Shown one piece after another: positions 1 to 12,687 of a stretch of 64,000 nt of DNA; positions within the stretch are counted from its first letter, which is position 1, and each line of letters begins with the position of its first letter. The notes beneath the pieces are model-generated. The model worked only from the letters and a program-made list of their open reading frames with translations. It made no database searches and was not told where the DNA came from. This DNA is from Aphrocallistes beatrix (taxonomy: Eukaryota; Porifera; Hexactinellida; Sceptrulophora; Aphrocallistidae). The stretch covers positions 1,469,001 to 1,533,000 of the forward strand of contig OY725506.1 in assembly GCA_963281255.1 (NCBI GenBank). Direction: 5' to 3'. A program made the translations under genes and the position numbers.

Positions 1-198
1 ACAACCGACAAACTCGACAATATTTACATCTGCAGAAATAAACAAATTTTGACTTTTAACGCAGCGAACAGTTTTCTAAGAAAAGATGAACTCCCAGAAG
101 AAATTGATCCGGTCTCTTTCTTGATCAATCCTTTCGGAGAAGCCTATGTCCTCTCTTCCAACGGACAGTTACACCTATTCGGAATACAGTATACTTAA
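1..198 (+). CDS. 3' end of an unidentified protein gene, cut by the window edge
   Basis: The frame is open from the first base to a TAA at 196-198, giving 65 C-terminal residues. It ends with a segment containing NPFGEAYVLSSNGQLHLFG. Alternating hydrophobic and Gly/Ser/Asn residues resemble one blade of a beta-propeller, but this is only an impression. I do not recognise the gene. The start and most of the protein lie left of the window. It is kept as real because the frame is open to the edge and its composition is less AT-skewed than the sequence that follows. The downstream 500 bp is AT-rich non-coding DNA. Confidence 0.5.
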   Translation, partial: TTDKLDNIYICRNKQILTFNAANSFLRKDELPEEIDPVSFLINPFGEAYVLSSNGQLHLFGIQYT

Positions 199-3052
199 TC
201 CCTTCTTATTTAAACTAATGATGATGCCATTGACTATTTTGTCAGTTCCCCAACGTATAATGTACAATCTTAAAATAATTAAATTACTATCCATATTAAT
301 ATATGACATTTTACATACATAATGGGCATTGGGGAAGAGTTCGCATCACAAGGAGTATTGCGACTTCACTGAACCAGTTCTGATCACATTTTATAAAAGG
401 TGAGGTCCCTATCCCCATCGCTCCCCTATTCTAGCATTTAGGAGTACTTTCTTCAAACAAGTGCTATTGAAACTCTAGCCAGATGGCATCTGCAACAATT
501 TCCACTTTTAAATTAAGAAAAAAAGTGCAAATACGTATATACATTTCATAATTTTAAATGAAATATTTGGAATTTAGGTATTTAAGTACTTAGTATAAAA
601 ACAGAAATTTAAGGTAAATACTTACGTCGATTTGTAAAAAAAAGTTATTTAAAAATACCAATTCACATCCAATGCTTAATTTGGGATCAAGCTGGGCTGG
701 GCATAGGCGGAAAGTTTTGTCAAAAATCCATAATATCTGGGGGGGCGACCCACTCACAAACTAGTATACATTTTTTGGCTCATGTATATTGTATTTGAAT
801 CAATTAGTTTTTTAATTAAGCAATACTATGTTGATAGTCAGGTAATTAATATGTGATAAGCACAAATGATGTACACATTGTAACACCTCATGGGTAGGTA
901 TTCTAAGATGAATATTATGCAACTCAATTAAAAGGGATGACATAAAATCGAGGTGACACAATAACGATCATTGAGTTATTCATTTTGGTAGACGAAATTG
1001 TTGTGAATAAAATTATGGTAAAGATGTCGTTAAGATCTCAACATCACAAATTAAACAAACCGGTTTGCAATTTCCAAATCTGGGGGGCGCACCCCCCCTT
1101 GCCCCCAAACTTTCCGCTTATGGGGCTGGGTATTAGTCGATCACGAAAAAGAGATCTCGATCATTTTTTCCGATCGTTTATGTGATTTATATTTTTTGTG
1201 AAATTTAAATATACAACCAGATCGTATGCTAGTAAGTACAGGTCGGATAGCGAGTAATTTGGCTCACTGCTTCGACTTTCCGGTGAATGTTCCCCTCACT
1301 CAAAGTCCAATCTAATGTCATTTTAAGAAAATGATGATGAGAAGAAAAAAACTTTGCTAAAAAAGGGTCGCATCGTCTATCCGATCATTTGAAAAGTAAA
1401 AGATCCACGATCCTCAATTGAGCGTCAAAAGTATCGCGATCGTGATCGAGTGATCCATGATCGCCTAATTTTCAGTCTTTTGATGTTAAATTAAAATTGG
1501 CTCGAGAAGTACACGTAGTACATCCTACGTTTTATAGAACTATACAATCGTGTGCTGAATAAACACTAGGACAATTTATTGATAATTAAATGTAAATTCA
1601 AGTCTAATTTACAATAAATCTAGGTGAATAACAGAGCCTTAATTTCTCAACCGTTGAATTCCACCTGATGATATACACAATCAACTCACTTCATAACCAA
1701 GGCAGATATAACGAAATGTTGAATATTCAGTTTGCAGTATAAAAGTGTGTAAACAAGTGTATTGTAAAGCAAATAGCTTAAAATTACAAGACACACTACA
1801 CCGCATTTGTACAGAGCTAGAGCATGAAAGGAGTGCGCTCCTTTGAAATCACTGGACCAGTGGCTGTAGCGCATTATTTTACATGTCACAGAATATATGA
1901 GTAGGATACTATAGCCAAAATACTAATTTTATTTTCGCACCTATAATTGAAATCAATTTCTAATTAAATTTTCTAAGATAGGTGGATATTTTGTTTTATC
2001 ATCCTAAGATTGATCAAATAATCCAGTCCTGCAAACATTTAAAAAATCCCACTTTGTATTTATTGTCGGTGCTATCGTCCTAAATTTAAAGGGTCTCTAT
2101 TATGAGTACTTTGGTTTGTTACTATAAAATATTATTTCTAATATCTAATTGTTAAAATCTTTCAACCTTAGAGATCTTGCACTCTGAACTATTATATTGT
2201 TCTAATGCGTGATAATTGATTTTAGAGAATTTCTTTGTTACTGCCTACTATCTGACTTTATTCCATGTTAATTAAACAATTACACCATCTACTATGTAGA
2301 TGACTGTAGCAGCCAAATGCAAAGGCTGTATTAGCTTTCTGCAGCAAAAAAGCATTGTAACCTTCCATCTTGAGTTACAAGGGTCAAGGTATATAGTTAA
2401 AATTACTCAGCATATACAGGACATCAAACAAACCTCCTCGTTAGAGATGTCTGCTACTGCATAATGTATTTTATCACAGGTGCGTGGTAAATCCGTAAAT
2501 CCTGTGTCATAATAGTATACTTTAAAAAATAATATAATCTCTTTACTAATTTATTCAAAGAAGCAATATGTATGCAGGCCAGATCTTATCATTGTACAGT
2601 AAACAACATAACTTCCAAGGACAAAGTTCTATAGTCTCATAGCTATAATATAGACAAAATTTTGAAAGGTGATAATAATGTGGCTAGGAATACCCACGCA
2701 TAGGTCGAAGGTTTTATTTTTTCTGTAAATCAGAGTGGGGCAGCCTGAGGAAATTTGGAAGAAAACAAAACCACTTAAATCAGGGATGTCTTTCAATGCC
2801 GCCTATTATGTGCTTACACTGTCTGTGGGATCTAATCTAATCAGTGCTGCGATTCTTAGCAAGTTTTAGGGAGGATCCCTTTACGGTGTAGCTATGCACC
2901 TAACATTTATTTTCGTGAAATATCCTTTCTTCCGATTTTAATATATGTAGAAGCACTTCACGCACTTTCCCTACGGGGCTAGAGAACACTTCGTGTCCGC
3001 ATGAGGCGCCTTGAGGTGCCAAGTGAAATCAAGTACCGTATATATATATATA
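199..3052. other. Gene-free AT-rich stretch
   Basis: No reading frame here is long or protein-like enough to support a gene. The stretch contains the hAT-like miniature element at 702-1122, a GATC-rich patch near 1370-1470, and near 2985-3020 a motif (ACACTTCGTGTCCG) related to palindromes found elsewhere in the window. Nothing else is seen. Confidence 0.6.
702..1122. mobile_element. hAT-like MITE with 8-bp target-site duplication
   Basis: A 421-bp element ends in inverted repeats: CATAGGCGGAAAGTTT at 702-717 pairs with 1107-1122, 15 of 16 bases matching. It is flanked on both sides by the same 8 bp, GGGCTGGG (694-701 and 1123-1130). An 8-bp duplication is typical of hAT transposons. There is no transposase; the small open frame at 985-1185 runs out of the element and is not protein-like. 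Confidence 0.75.
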
Positions 3053-3357
3053 CAGTAGAACGTCAGTTATCCGAACTTCAGTTATCCGAACACTTCAGTT
3101 ATCCGAACCCCTTGGTTGACCAAACTAAAATATAATAAATGTATAAATGATGCATCCTGAGTTGATAATTGAAATTATTACACTGCCATCATTTATACAC
3201 TATTGATGATACCTACATAAGCTAATAAGTATTTTATCCATATTTATCATCATGACTACTTAGTACTACTGACCAACTTTTCTATATAATCACATAACAA
3301 CTTCAGTTATCCGAACCCCCGCGGTCCCAACCCGTTCGGATAACTGACGTCCTACTG
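3053..3357. mobile_element. pogo/Tigger-like MITE (TA target site)
   Basis: The 305-bp element starts CAGTAGAACGTCAGTTATCC and ends with its inverted copy, differing at one position, next to TA-rich flanks. The CAGT...TTATCCGAA terminus is typical of pogo/Tigger-type mariner relatives. The left end repeats the subterminal unit CAGTTATCCGAAC three times (about 3063, 3078, 3094); the right end has one further direct copy near 3304. No transposase is encoded, so it would depend on a pogo transposase in trans. Confidence 0.85.
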
Positions 3358-4583
3358 TATATATATACTTGTATATATATATATATATATATAGTACTCG
3401 AATAGGAGTAGCCTTGTTTATAAAATTCATAACAAATATGCACTTTGCATCCTGAGCTATGCTACAATTATCTATTGGACAAGTCACTTTTGTAATTGAG
3501 AAGGATTCATGCGGTGAGTAAAGTCAGAAAATGATATCGTGCATCAATTCTGAATGGAATAAACACATTTTAATAGTATGCATGATGTTGCATTTGGTCG
3601 TATTATCAATCATTGAAACATCCATCCTAGACTTTGTTTATTCCAATGTTGGTTCTATTCTTTTTTTGATTAACCACTAACATCTAGCCAGTGAACCAAA
3701 TCGTAATTTGACTAAAAGTCTTACAGAACTTATTTTAGTCTGTACAAGTTCTGCCAGATTGTAACAAATCTTGATTCCTTCATTTCTTAGAATCAATTTG
3801 ATTAGTTAATAAGTATGGAGTAGGGTAGCTAGGCAGACTTTGTTGGGTATCAATTGTGCAAACTTTGATACAGAACAGATGCCACCACTAAAATATTAGT
3901 CAAAACTTGGCTAACTCCAAAGTCAACAATATACTGCGAGTCGCGTCACAACGCTCTACACGTGTTCCATCTAGCAGCTTCTAATTTATATCTGATAAAC
4001 TCAGAGGTCAACAATTAGTTTTTGACGTTTAATTAGTACCTGCATCTTTGTAAACTAATTTCCAAATAGATTGAGAAGTGTTTCTAAAAATGCTCTATAA
4101 TCTTTATTGAGAATAGTACCTTGTTGAAAAGATATTGGCTCAACTGAAGGTCAGATTACATCACACGAATCTTTGAACTGCTCTATCTAATTCTGGTGGT
4201 TGTTTAAAACGCCTGAAAAGTGGATCAGTATGTAAAGAAGGGGAGCATTATTTAAAATTACATAGTACCACTCCATTTACCAATTATCTACAACCGTACA
4301 TTAGTGATCTCAGCATTTGAAATAGCATGTCTCTTATCTCAATTCTATCTAATACGATAGACAATTAAATCTTAGGCAATCGTATCATTAACCCATCAGT
4401 TTTATTGAGAAATGACCTTTTCCAGTTGAATCACAGATAATTATGCTGTTTGTGCAGAAATTGCCTAACTATTAGTACATGTCATGTACAATTGTTATTA
4501 TTCTAGGAAATACTAATACATCTATACAAAAATAAATTTGAAATAGATAAAAGGCCAAAATTGGAATAGTGTAAGTGTACGCG
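3358..4583. other. Gene-free stretch left of the tandem duplication
   Basis: A TA microsatellite (about 3358-3392) is followed by AT-rich DNA without a credible coding frame. I see no further repeat structure here. Confidence 0.5.
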
Positions 4584-7007
4584 GAGAGCATTGCATTGCT
4601 AGCGAAACTAACAATTGAGGATCTTCACCTCGCAGCGAAATTTAACAGTTACATACTTGTAAGTCAAAATTCAGAAAATAATACTATTACATATGTACAT
4701 ACAGTATTATGATATCGACTTTGGGTGAAATCAGAGAAACTTGAGCAAGTTATTGCAATAGCACTTAGTTGAGATGTCTGTTACAAATAGCCAATGTAGT
4801 CGGGTTTCATCAAGTTATGAAGAAAGAATTTAGCTTAGAAGTCCCTTTTCTTTATCTACTATCGCAAGTGCACTGGAAAAAAATTAGTGAGTACAAATTT
4901 AATCGTGCTAGTTATTAATTTGTATCTAGAATCCTCTTCGCGACTGAACGCTTTCCAGACAAATCAATAAAAATAATTGTACCTTAACCTTGTTCTTAAT
5001 TGTCTAATAATATTGTGCATGCAACGCTTACTTGAGCTGCTTTCGGACTTGTCTACGTAAACTCTTCTGACCCTCAAATCGATTAAACAGGAACATCGAT
5101 GAATAAGTATTACATAGTTCAAGGATGATAATGACGGCCTCAACTCTCCGGTTCTCCATCATATTTAATGTTGATACTGTACCAGTGTGTTTTTATTTCA
5201 ATGTCTTCACATTTATATCTCCATTAAACTCAACTTATCTGCATAAACTTTTAATATGACATTAGTTGATCATCCGGAAAGGGAAGTGCCCCAGATACTT
5301 GTTTGCTGAATCAAAATGAGTTGATACAATTTGGTGCTAATAAACAAGGAAATATTCATTGTTATACCGAATTCGGAATACAATCGCACCGCACGTTAGC
5401 GAACAATTTATGCTATATCATACGACCCATCATGGAGACACACTATTACTTAGCCATGGGTACAGATAGCAATGACATGAGAGGGCTGTACTTGTCAGAA
5501 TGAAGCGTTGTACCACTCACAGAATTCATTATTGGTCTACAATTCTGATAGGTGAAAATAATACAAAACTCCTTCTTACAATGACAACATGAATTATTTT
5601 GATAAAAATCAACTTCAAAATTCTGATAAATCATGCAGCCCATTATATAACTATAATTCTAATTTAAATAAGCCTTTCTATCCAATATATACTAGTATTA
5701 CGTCAAATCGTCAATCCTCACTCGCAAATGAAGTACGTACTCGCATAATTAGTTCAATATGGGTGCGGTGCGGCAATTCCAGTCTATTCCGTGAGAGGAT
5801 TGCGGCACCAATGCTAATTCGTGAAATTTTATTGGGCACAGCCTTTGAAGTTGCGGCCTAGGCCCCATGTGCCGCACCCTGGCTACGCTTCTGGATACGT
5901 ACAGTGTTGTGTGTAGCATTTGGCAAATGTGTTTTGTAAGAAAGGTAGGGTGTGCATTGGCAGTATACAGTTGAGTGCTATAGCTGGAACACGGGGTGAT
6001 AACATCTGATTGAGTTTTAATTAATAACATAGAAACGTAAACAATTACTATACAAATAATATAAATCGTTTTAATAGATATCTATGCTATTAGGATCTAT
6101 CTTAATTCTTCTACAATTCTTCCACCAATTTAAATTGCCTAAATTAACCAATGAACCACTCCAGTATAATAGAATAGAAGAACTGGTTCCCGTCCGTCCT
6201 CTCTAATGACATTTTTTAGGTGACAGTCACCCTCACCTCTTAATTCTTGACTTCAAGAAGTAGGCAAACAGATTATAAATAGAACATGGTTTCGTTTGGG
6301 CACTTTATCAAGAACGTCTTGATGATTATGGATTTTCTTAATCTTGGTTTTTTATTATCGAATATCTGGCGAATGCTTTTTCTCTCGGGATGATTCAAAC
6401 CTACTTCTGGAGTCAATTGTTTTCTAATAATTATGTCTCTTTTTAATTTATACACCACAACGAGACGGGAAATTATAGGGAGTTTATTAGACAATTGTGT
6501 CTGGATTAAATTTATCTAATCAAAGTATATATCTAGCAGACGAATATTTTTTTGCAAACAACACGATGCTTGAATATCATTAAAGATGTCTGATCAAGCC
6601 CATTACACTCCTACTAATTTAATGGAGATTTCTTATTGCGTAGAATAACCTCTATGTAGTACTAGTACACTAAGAATGATACAGTCAGGGTCGCTTATTT
6701 TAAACCTCAATGAAGCACATATAACTTAATTAATATTAATCGACTTGGCAAAATACAAATATTATTTGTGTTTTAAGACTAGACAGTTAATTCATAATAG
6801 ACGAATGTTTGATATGAAGTGAGAATTATTAATCAATAATCAAGTGATCCTGACTGTAGATTCAATTTAAAGCTATAGTAGAGAAAATACATGAAATACA
6901 TGAAGATTAACAATAATTTTAAGTATATAACTGATATTCATGTCTTTGTGCTTGGTGGTACTGGCGATATGCATACATTTGTGTCTGCTCTTCGAGCGCC
7001 TTATCTC

Positions 7008-7443
7008 CAGGGTTCCAGGGGAATGGAATTCCCATCCCATTCCTTGGATTTCTGTGGGAATTCATGAGATTCCCACAGGATCAGAGCAGGGCTGCCGGAA
7101 ACTCAAAAAAGTGGTAAGGCCACTGTCGTTATGTTAATCTAAAGTTGTGCGGGTCGTCCACCATATCGTCCATGGATATGATATGACACCATTTATATAA
7201 AGGTAAGACAATGGCCTTACAGCCACACCGTCTCCTACGGCCCTGCAGAGCCTACCTAGCGGGAGGGGACAAAGAGGCGGTATTGTGTTCATAATTATTG
7301 CTTACATCAGTATCTGACTGGGGGAGGAGGGAGGCACTTTAGACTTCGCCCTGAGTATCAACGAATTTTACTATTCGTCGGTACGCCACGCACAATTCAC
7401 GCATTAAAAAAGTCATCCCATCGGAATTCCCACGGCAACCCTG
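7008..7443. mobile_element. hAT-like MITE (CAGGGTT termini)
   Basis: A 436-bp element begins CAGGGTTCCAGGGGAATGG and ends with the inverted counterpart ...CACGGCAACCCTG. The flanks CTTATCTC (7000-7007) and CTTGTCTC (7444-7451) match at 7 of 8 bases, as expected for an aged hAT target-site duplication. A second start, CAGGGCTGCCGGAAACTC near 7087, suggests a nested relative or internal repeat. No transposase is present. Confidence 0.7.
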
Positions 7444-7893
7444 CTTGTCTCACTTAAATATTATAATATCAACAATTGCCGAAGTGCAACGATCGATAGG
7501 TAAGCAATAAATATAATAACAAAAACAATAAGGACAATGTATAATATATGTATTGATGCGGGCGGTGAGCTGGAACAAGTTTCCAACCCACAACAGGATG
7601 AATTATTACATTATTAACCTAAATCCAAATCTGTAGCAAATTGGCAACCATTTTATTGACCATTGCGGCTACACTTCCAACGTGCTATCTAATCATTAAT
7701 TTCTAACATTTAGGTGATTAGTTGGCCAAGCATTTTGGTTGCTTATCGCGATATTTTGGCGGTTATCGACAATAAACCATCAGATTTGTCGGAGCTTTGC
7801 TAGAATCGCTAACTATGCATAATAGATCCTACGAACTAATTAACAGCCTTGAGTATGGATTAGATTCAAAGTACGCATTCTGTGTGATATGAC

Positions 7894-7995
7894 TAGGGGC
7901 GTAGCCAGTGGCGCCGACAAGGGCCTGCCAGGGGCTACGGTCCGTCTTAACTGGGCCTGCGGGCAGGCTCTGCAGGCCCATTGGCTACGCCTATG
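7894..7995. mobile_element. Short hAT-like MITE with perfect 8-bp duplication
   Basis: A 102-bp GC-rich element runs from TAGGGGCGTAGCCAGTGG to the inverted CATTGGCTACGCCTATG. It is flanked exactly by GATATGAC at 7886-7893 and 7996-8003. The short length, GC-rich interior and 8-bp duplication mark it as a non-autonomous hAT-like element. Confidence 0.8.
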
Positions 7996-8492
7996 GATAT
8001 GACATCCTTATTTTTTGATCTGGAGTTTGCCAATATGCTGAGATTTCAAGTATGATTGCTAGGATAACTCACTTCTTACAAAGGTGCCTTTATACTAAGT
8101 AATAATGATAAATTAAAATAATCGAAAGTGCTAAAATTTCGCGATAAAAGATAGAGATGATGCACAACTACACAATAAAGGAGTCCTACATCGAAACTTT
8201 TAAATCGAACTGTTCTATTTTGCAGGAATCCGTGTACGAACGGACGTGGTGCATTGTCCAACCATTAGGATATCTCTCAATATGAACCGCACCAAAAACA
8301 ATTCATAATCAATGAAATTTAATTATGTTTGCTAGTTATAACTTACCTTTTTTAATGTCTTCTCAATTACAAATATAACCGAATCAAGTAGGCTATGGAT
8401 ACCTAAGTTATTGATAATATAAGAGAATAGACAAAATTAGTCACACATCCAATCCTATAATATCATATTTTGATAAGATAAATAAAGTTGAA

Positions 8493-8777
8493 ATGTCGAA
8501 TGTTAATTCAAAGATAGATAATACTGATGATCTTCTCTACGTGAAGAGGGAGGAGGGAAATGTTGCTGATTATGGCGGCTATAAAAAGGATTATCTAGCG
8601 AAAAACCTAACAGAATTGGAGGAGGGACTTCTGATATGTCACGTTTGCCTAGGAATAATGAGACAGCCTACTATCGTGAGTGGAGAAACAACATGCCTGC
8701 TGTGTAGTAAAAATATTGAATATAATCCTGTCAAGCTTGTTGAGGATCGCGTGAATAAAATAGATATAAATATATAA
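8493..8777 (+). pseudogene. Truncated first copy of the RING/TRAF-type zinc-finger gene
   Basis: The first 93 codons match the complete gene at 12688 except for a cysteine-to-arginine change at codon 86. The segmental duplication ends here, and the 8-bp filler supplies a few codons and a stop, giving a 94-residue protein. Only the N-terminal arm and the degenerate RING-like CxxC pairs remain (residues 49-52 and 68-71); all TRAF-type zinc fingers and the C-terminal domain are missing. The promoter region is duplicated too, so it may be transcribed, but a TRAF-like function is unlikely. If stably made, the fragment might compete with the full protein; that is speculation. Confidence 0.85.
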
Positions 8778-8778
8778 A
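8771..8778. other. 8-bp filler at the tandem-duplication junction
   Basis: TATATAAA lies between the end of copy 1 (8770) and the start of copy 2 (8779). It is absent from the corresponding sites at 12966 and 4576. It resembles the adjacent ATATAAA, consistent with templated end joining. Confidence 0.75.
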
Positions 8779-11202
8779 GAGAGCATTGCATTGCTAGCGA
8801 AACTAACAATTGAGGATCTTCACCTCGCAGCGAAATTTAACAGTTACATACTTGTAAGTCAAAATTCAGAAAATAATACTATTACATATGTACATACAGT
8901 ATTATGATATCGACTTTGGGTGAAATCAGAGAAACTTGAGCAAGTTATTGCAATAGCACTTAGTTGAGATGTCTGTTACAAATAGCCAATGTAGTCGGGT
9001 TTCATCAAGTTATGAAGAAAGAATTTAGCTTAGAAGTCCCTTTTCTTTATCTACTATCGCAAGTGCACTGGAAAAAAATTAGTGAGTACAAATTTAATCG
9101 TGCTAGTTATTAATTTGTATCTAGAATCCTCTTCGCGACTGAACGCTTTCCAGACAAATCAATAAAAATAATTGTACCTTAACCTTGTTCTTAATTGTCT
9201 AATAATATTGTGCATGCAACGCTTACTTGAGCTGCTTTCGGACTTGTCTACGTAAACTCTTCTGACCCTCAAATCGATTAAACAGGAACATCGATGAATA
9301 AGTATTACATAGTTCAAGGATGATAATGACGGCCTCAACTCTCCGGTTCTCCATCATATTTAATGTTGATACTGTACCAGTGTGTTTTTATTTCAATGTC
9401 TTCACATTTATATCTCCATTAAACTCAACTTATCTGCATAAACTTTTAATATGACATTAGTTGATCATCCGGAAAGGGAAGTGCCCCAGATACTTGTTTG
9501 CTGAATCAAAATGAGTTGATACAATTTGGTGCTAATAAACAAGGAAATATTCATTGTTATACCGAATTCGGAATACAATCGCACCGCACGTTAGCGAACA
9601 ATTTATGCTATATCATACGACCCATCATGGAGACACACTATTACTTAGCCATGGGTACAGATAGCAATGACATGAGAGGGCTGTACTTGTCAGAATGAAG
9701 CGTTGTACCACTCACAGAATTCATTATTGGTCTACAATTCTGATAGGTGAAAATAATACAAAACTCCTTCTTACAATGACAACATGAATTATTTTGATAA
9801 AAATCAACTTCAAAATTCTGATAAATCATGCAGCCCATTATATAACTATAATTCTAATTTAAATAAGCCTTTCTATCCAATATATACTAGTATTACGTCA
9901 AATCGTCAATCCTCACTCGCAAATGAAGTACGTACTCGCATAATTAGTTCAATATGGGTGCGGTGCGGCAATTCCAGTCTATTCCGTGAGAGGATTGCGG
10001 CACCAATGCTAATTCGTGAAATTTTATTGGGCACAGCCTTTGAAGTTGCGGCCTAGGCCCCATGTGCCGCACCCTGGCTACGCTTCTGGATACGTACAGT
10101 GTTGTGTGTAGCATTTGGCAAATGTGTTTTGTAAGAAAGGTAGGGTGTGCATTGGCAGTATACAGTTGAGTGCTATAGCTGGAACACGGGGTGATAACAT
10201 CTGATTGAGTTTTAATTAATAACATAGAAACGTAAACAATTACTATACAAATAATATAAATCGTTTTAATAGATATCTATGCTATTAGGATCTATCTTAA
10301 TTCTTCTACAATTCTTCCACCAATTTAAATTGCCTAAATTAACCAATGAACCACTCCAGTATAATAGAATAGAAGAACTGGTTCCCGTCCGTCCTCTCTA
10401 ATGACATTTTTTAGGTGACAGTCACCCTCACCTCTTAATTCTTGACTTCAAGAAGTAGGCAAACAGATTATAAATAGAACATGGTTTCGTTTGGGCACTT
10501 TATCAAGAACGTCTTGATGATTATGGATTTTCTTAATCTTGGTTTTTTATTATCGAATATCTGGCGAATGCTTTTTCTCTCGGGATGATTCAAACCTACT
10601 TCTGGAGTCAATTGTTTTCTAATAATTATGTCTCTTTTTAATTTATACACCACAACGAGACGGGAAATTATAGGGAGTTTATTAGACAATTGTGTCTGGA
10701 TTAAATTTATCTAATCAAAGTATATATCTAGCAGACGAATATTTTTTTGCAAACAACACGATGCTTGAATATCATTAAAGATGTCTGATCAAGCCCATTA
10801 CACTCCTACTAATTTAATGGAGATTTCTTATTGCGTAGAATAACCTCTATGTAGTACTAGTACACTAAGAATGATACAGTCAGGGTCGCTTATTTTAAAC
10901 CTCAATGAAGCACATATAACTTAATTAATATTAATCGACTTGGCAAAATACAAATATTATTTGTGTTTTAAGACTAGACAGTTAATTCATAATAGACGAA
11001 TGTTTGATATGAAGTGAGAATTATTAATCAATAATCAAGTGATCCTGACTGTAGATTCAATTTAAAGCTATAGTAGAGAAAATACATGAAATACATGAAG
11101 ATTAACAATAATTTTAAGTATATAACTGATATTCATGTCTTTGTGCTTGGTGGTACTGGCGATATGCATACATTTGTGTCTGCTCTTCGAGCGCCTTATC
11201 TC

Positions 11203-11638
11203 CAGGGTTCCAGGGGAATGGAATTCCCATCCCATTCCTTGGATTTCTGTGGGAATTCATGAGATTCCCACAGGATCAGAGCAGGGCTGCCGGAAACTCA
11301 AAAAAGTGGTAAGGCCACTGTCGTTATGTTAATCTAAAGTTGTGCGGGTCGTCCACCATATCGTCCATGGATATGATATGACACCATTTATATAAAGGTA
11401 AGACAATGGCCTTACAGCCACACCGTCTCCTACGGCCCTGCAGAGCCTACCTAGCGGGAGGGGACAAAGAGGCGGTATTGTGTTCATAATTATTGCTTAC
11501 ATCAGTATCTGACTGGGGGAGGAGGGAGGCACTTTAGACTTCGCCCTGAGTATCAACGAATTTTACTATTCGTCGGTACGCCACGCACAATTCACGCATT
11601 AAAAAAGTCATCCCATCGGAATTCCCACGGCAACCCTG
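11203..11638. mobile_element. hAT-like MITE, second-copy counterpart of 7008-7443
   Basis: Identical in position within the repeated unit (offset 4195 bp) to the first-copy element. It was carried along by the segmental duplication and is not an independent insertion. Confidence 0.7.
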
Positions 11639-12088
11639 CTTGTCTCACTTAAATATTATAATATCAACAATTGCCGAAGTGCAACGATCGATAGGTAAGC
11701 AATAAATATAATAACAAAAACAATAAGGACAATGTATAATATATGTATTGATGCGGGCGGTGAGCTGGAACAAGTTTCCAACCCACAACAGGATGAATTA
11801 TTACATTATTAACCTAAATCCAAATCTGTAGCAAATTGGCAACCATTTTATTGACCATTGCGGCTACACTTCCAACGTGCTATCTAATCATTAATTTCTA
11901 ACATTTAGGTGATTAGTTGGCCAAGCATTTTGGTTGCTTATCGCGATATTTTGGCGGTTATCGACAATAAACCATCAGATTTGTCGGAGCTTTGCTAGAA
12001 TCGCTAACTATGCATAATAGATCCTACGAACTAATTAACAGCCTTGAGTATGGATTAGATTCAAAGTACGCATTCTGTGTGATATGAC

Positions 12089-12190
12089 TAGGGGCGTAGC
12101 CAGTGGCGCCGACAAGGGCCTGCCAGGGGCTACGGTCCGTCTTAACTGGGCCTGCGGGCAGGCTCTGCAGGCCCATTGGCTACGCCTATG
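12089..12190. mobile_element. Short hAT-like MITE, second-copy counterpart of 7894-7995
   Basis: Same 102-bp element and same GATATGAC flanks as the first-copy element, displaced by 4195 bp. It was duplicated with the segment. Confidence 0.75.
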
Positions 12191-12687
12191 GATATGACAT
12201 CCTTATTTTTTGATCTGGAGTTTGCCAATATGCTGAGATTTCAAGTATGATTGCTAGGATAACTCACTTCTTACAAAGGTGCCTTTATACTAAGTAATAA
12301 TGATAAATTAAAATAATCGAAAGTGCTAAAATTTCGCGATAAAAGATAGAGATGATGCACAACTACACAATAAAGGAGTCCTACATCGAAACTTTTAAAT
12401 CGAACTGTTCTATTTTGCAGGAATCCGTGTACGAACGGACGTGGTGCATTGTCCAACCATTAGGATATCTCTCAATATGAACCGCACCAAAAACAATTCA
12501 TAATCAATGAAATTTAATTATGTTTGCTAGTTATAACTTACCTTTTTTAATGTCTTCTCAATTACAAATATAACCGAATCAAGTAGGCTATGGATACCTA
12601 AGTTATTGATAATATAAGAGAATAGACAAAATTAGTCACACATCCAATCCTATAATATCATATTTTGATAAGATAAATAAAGTTGAA

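Larger units (their letters stand above)
4584..8770. repeat. Tandem segmental duplication, copy 1
   Basis: This 4187-bp segment recurs at 8779-12965 at a constant offset of 4195 bp. The small open frames inside give identical translations in both copies. The one difference I saw is C versus T near 8748/12943. The unit begins GAGAGCATTGCATTGC and ends inside the TRAF-type gene. The 8 bp between copies, TATATAAA (8771-8778), does not belong to either unit. Apart from two MITEs and the start of the TRAF-type gene, the unit is gene-free; it presumably includes that gene's upstream region. Confidence 0.95.

Noticed and set aside
5760..5880. Possible MITE with GGGTGCGG ends
   Set aside because: Ends are weakly inverted and no target duplication was found; not called as an element.
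5303..6494. Short open frames repeated at 9498-10689
   Set aside because: They are identical because the DNA was duplicated recently, not because selection keeps them; none has protein-like character.
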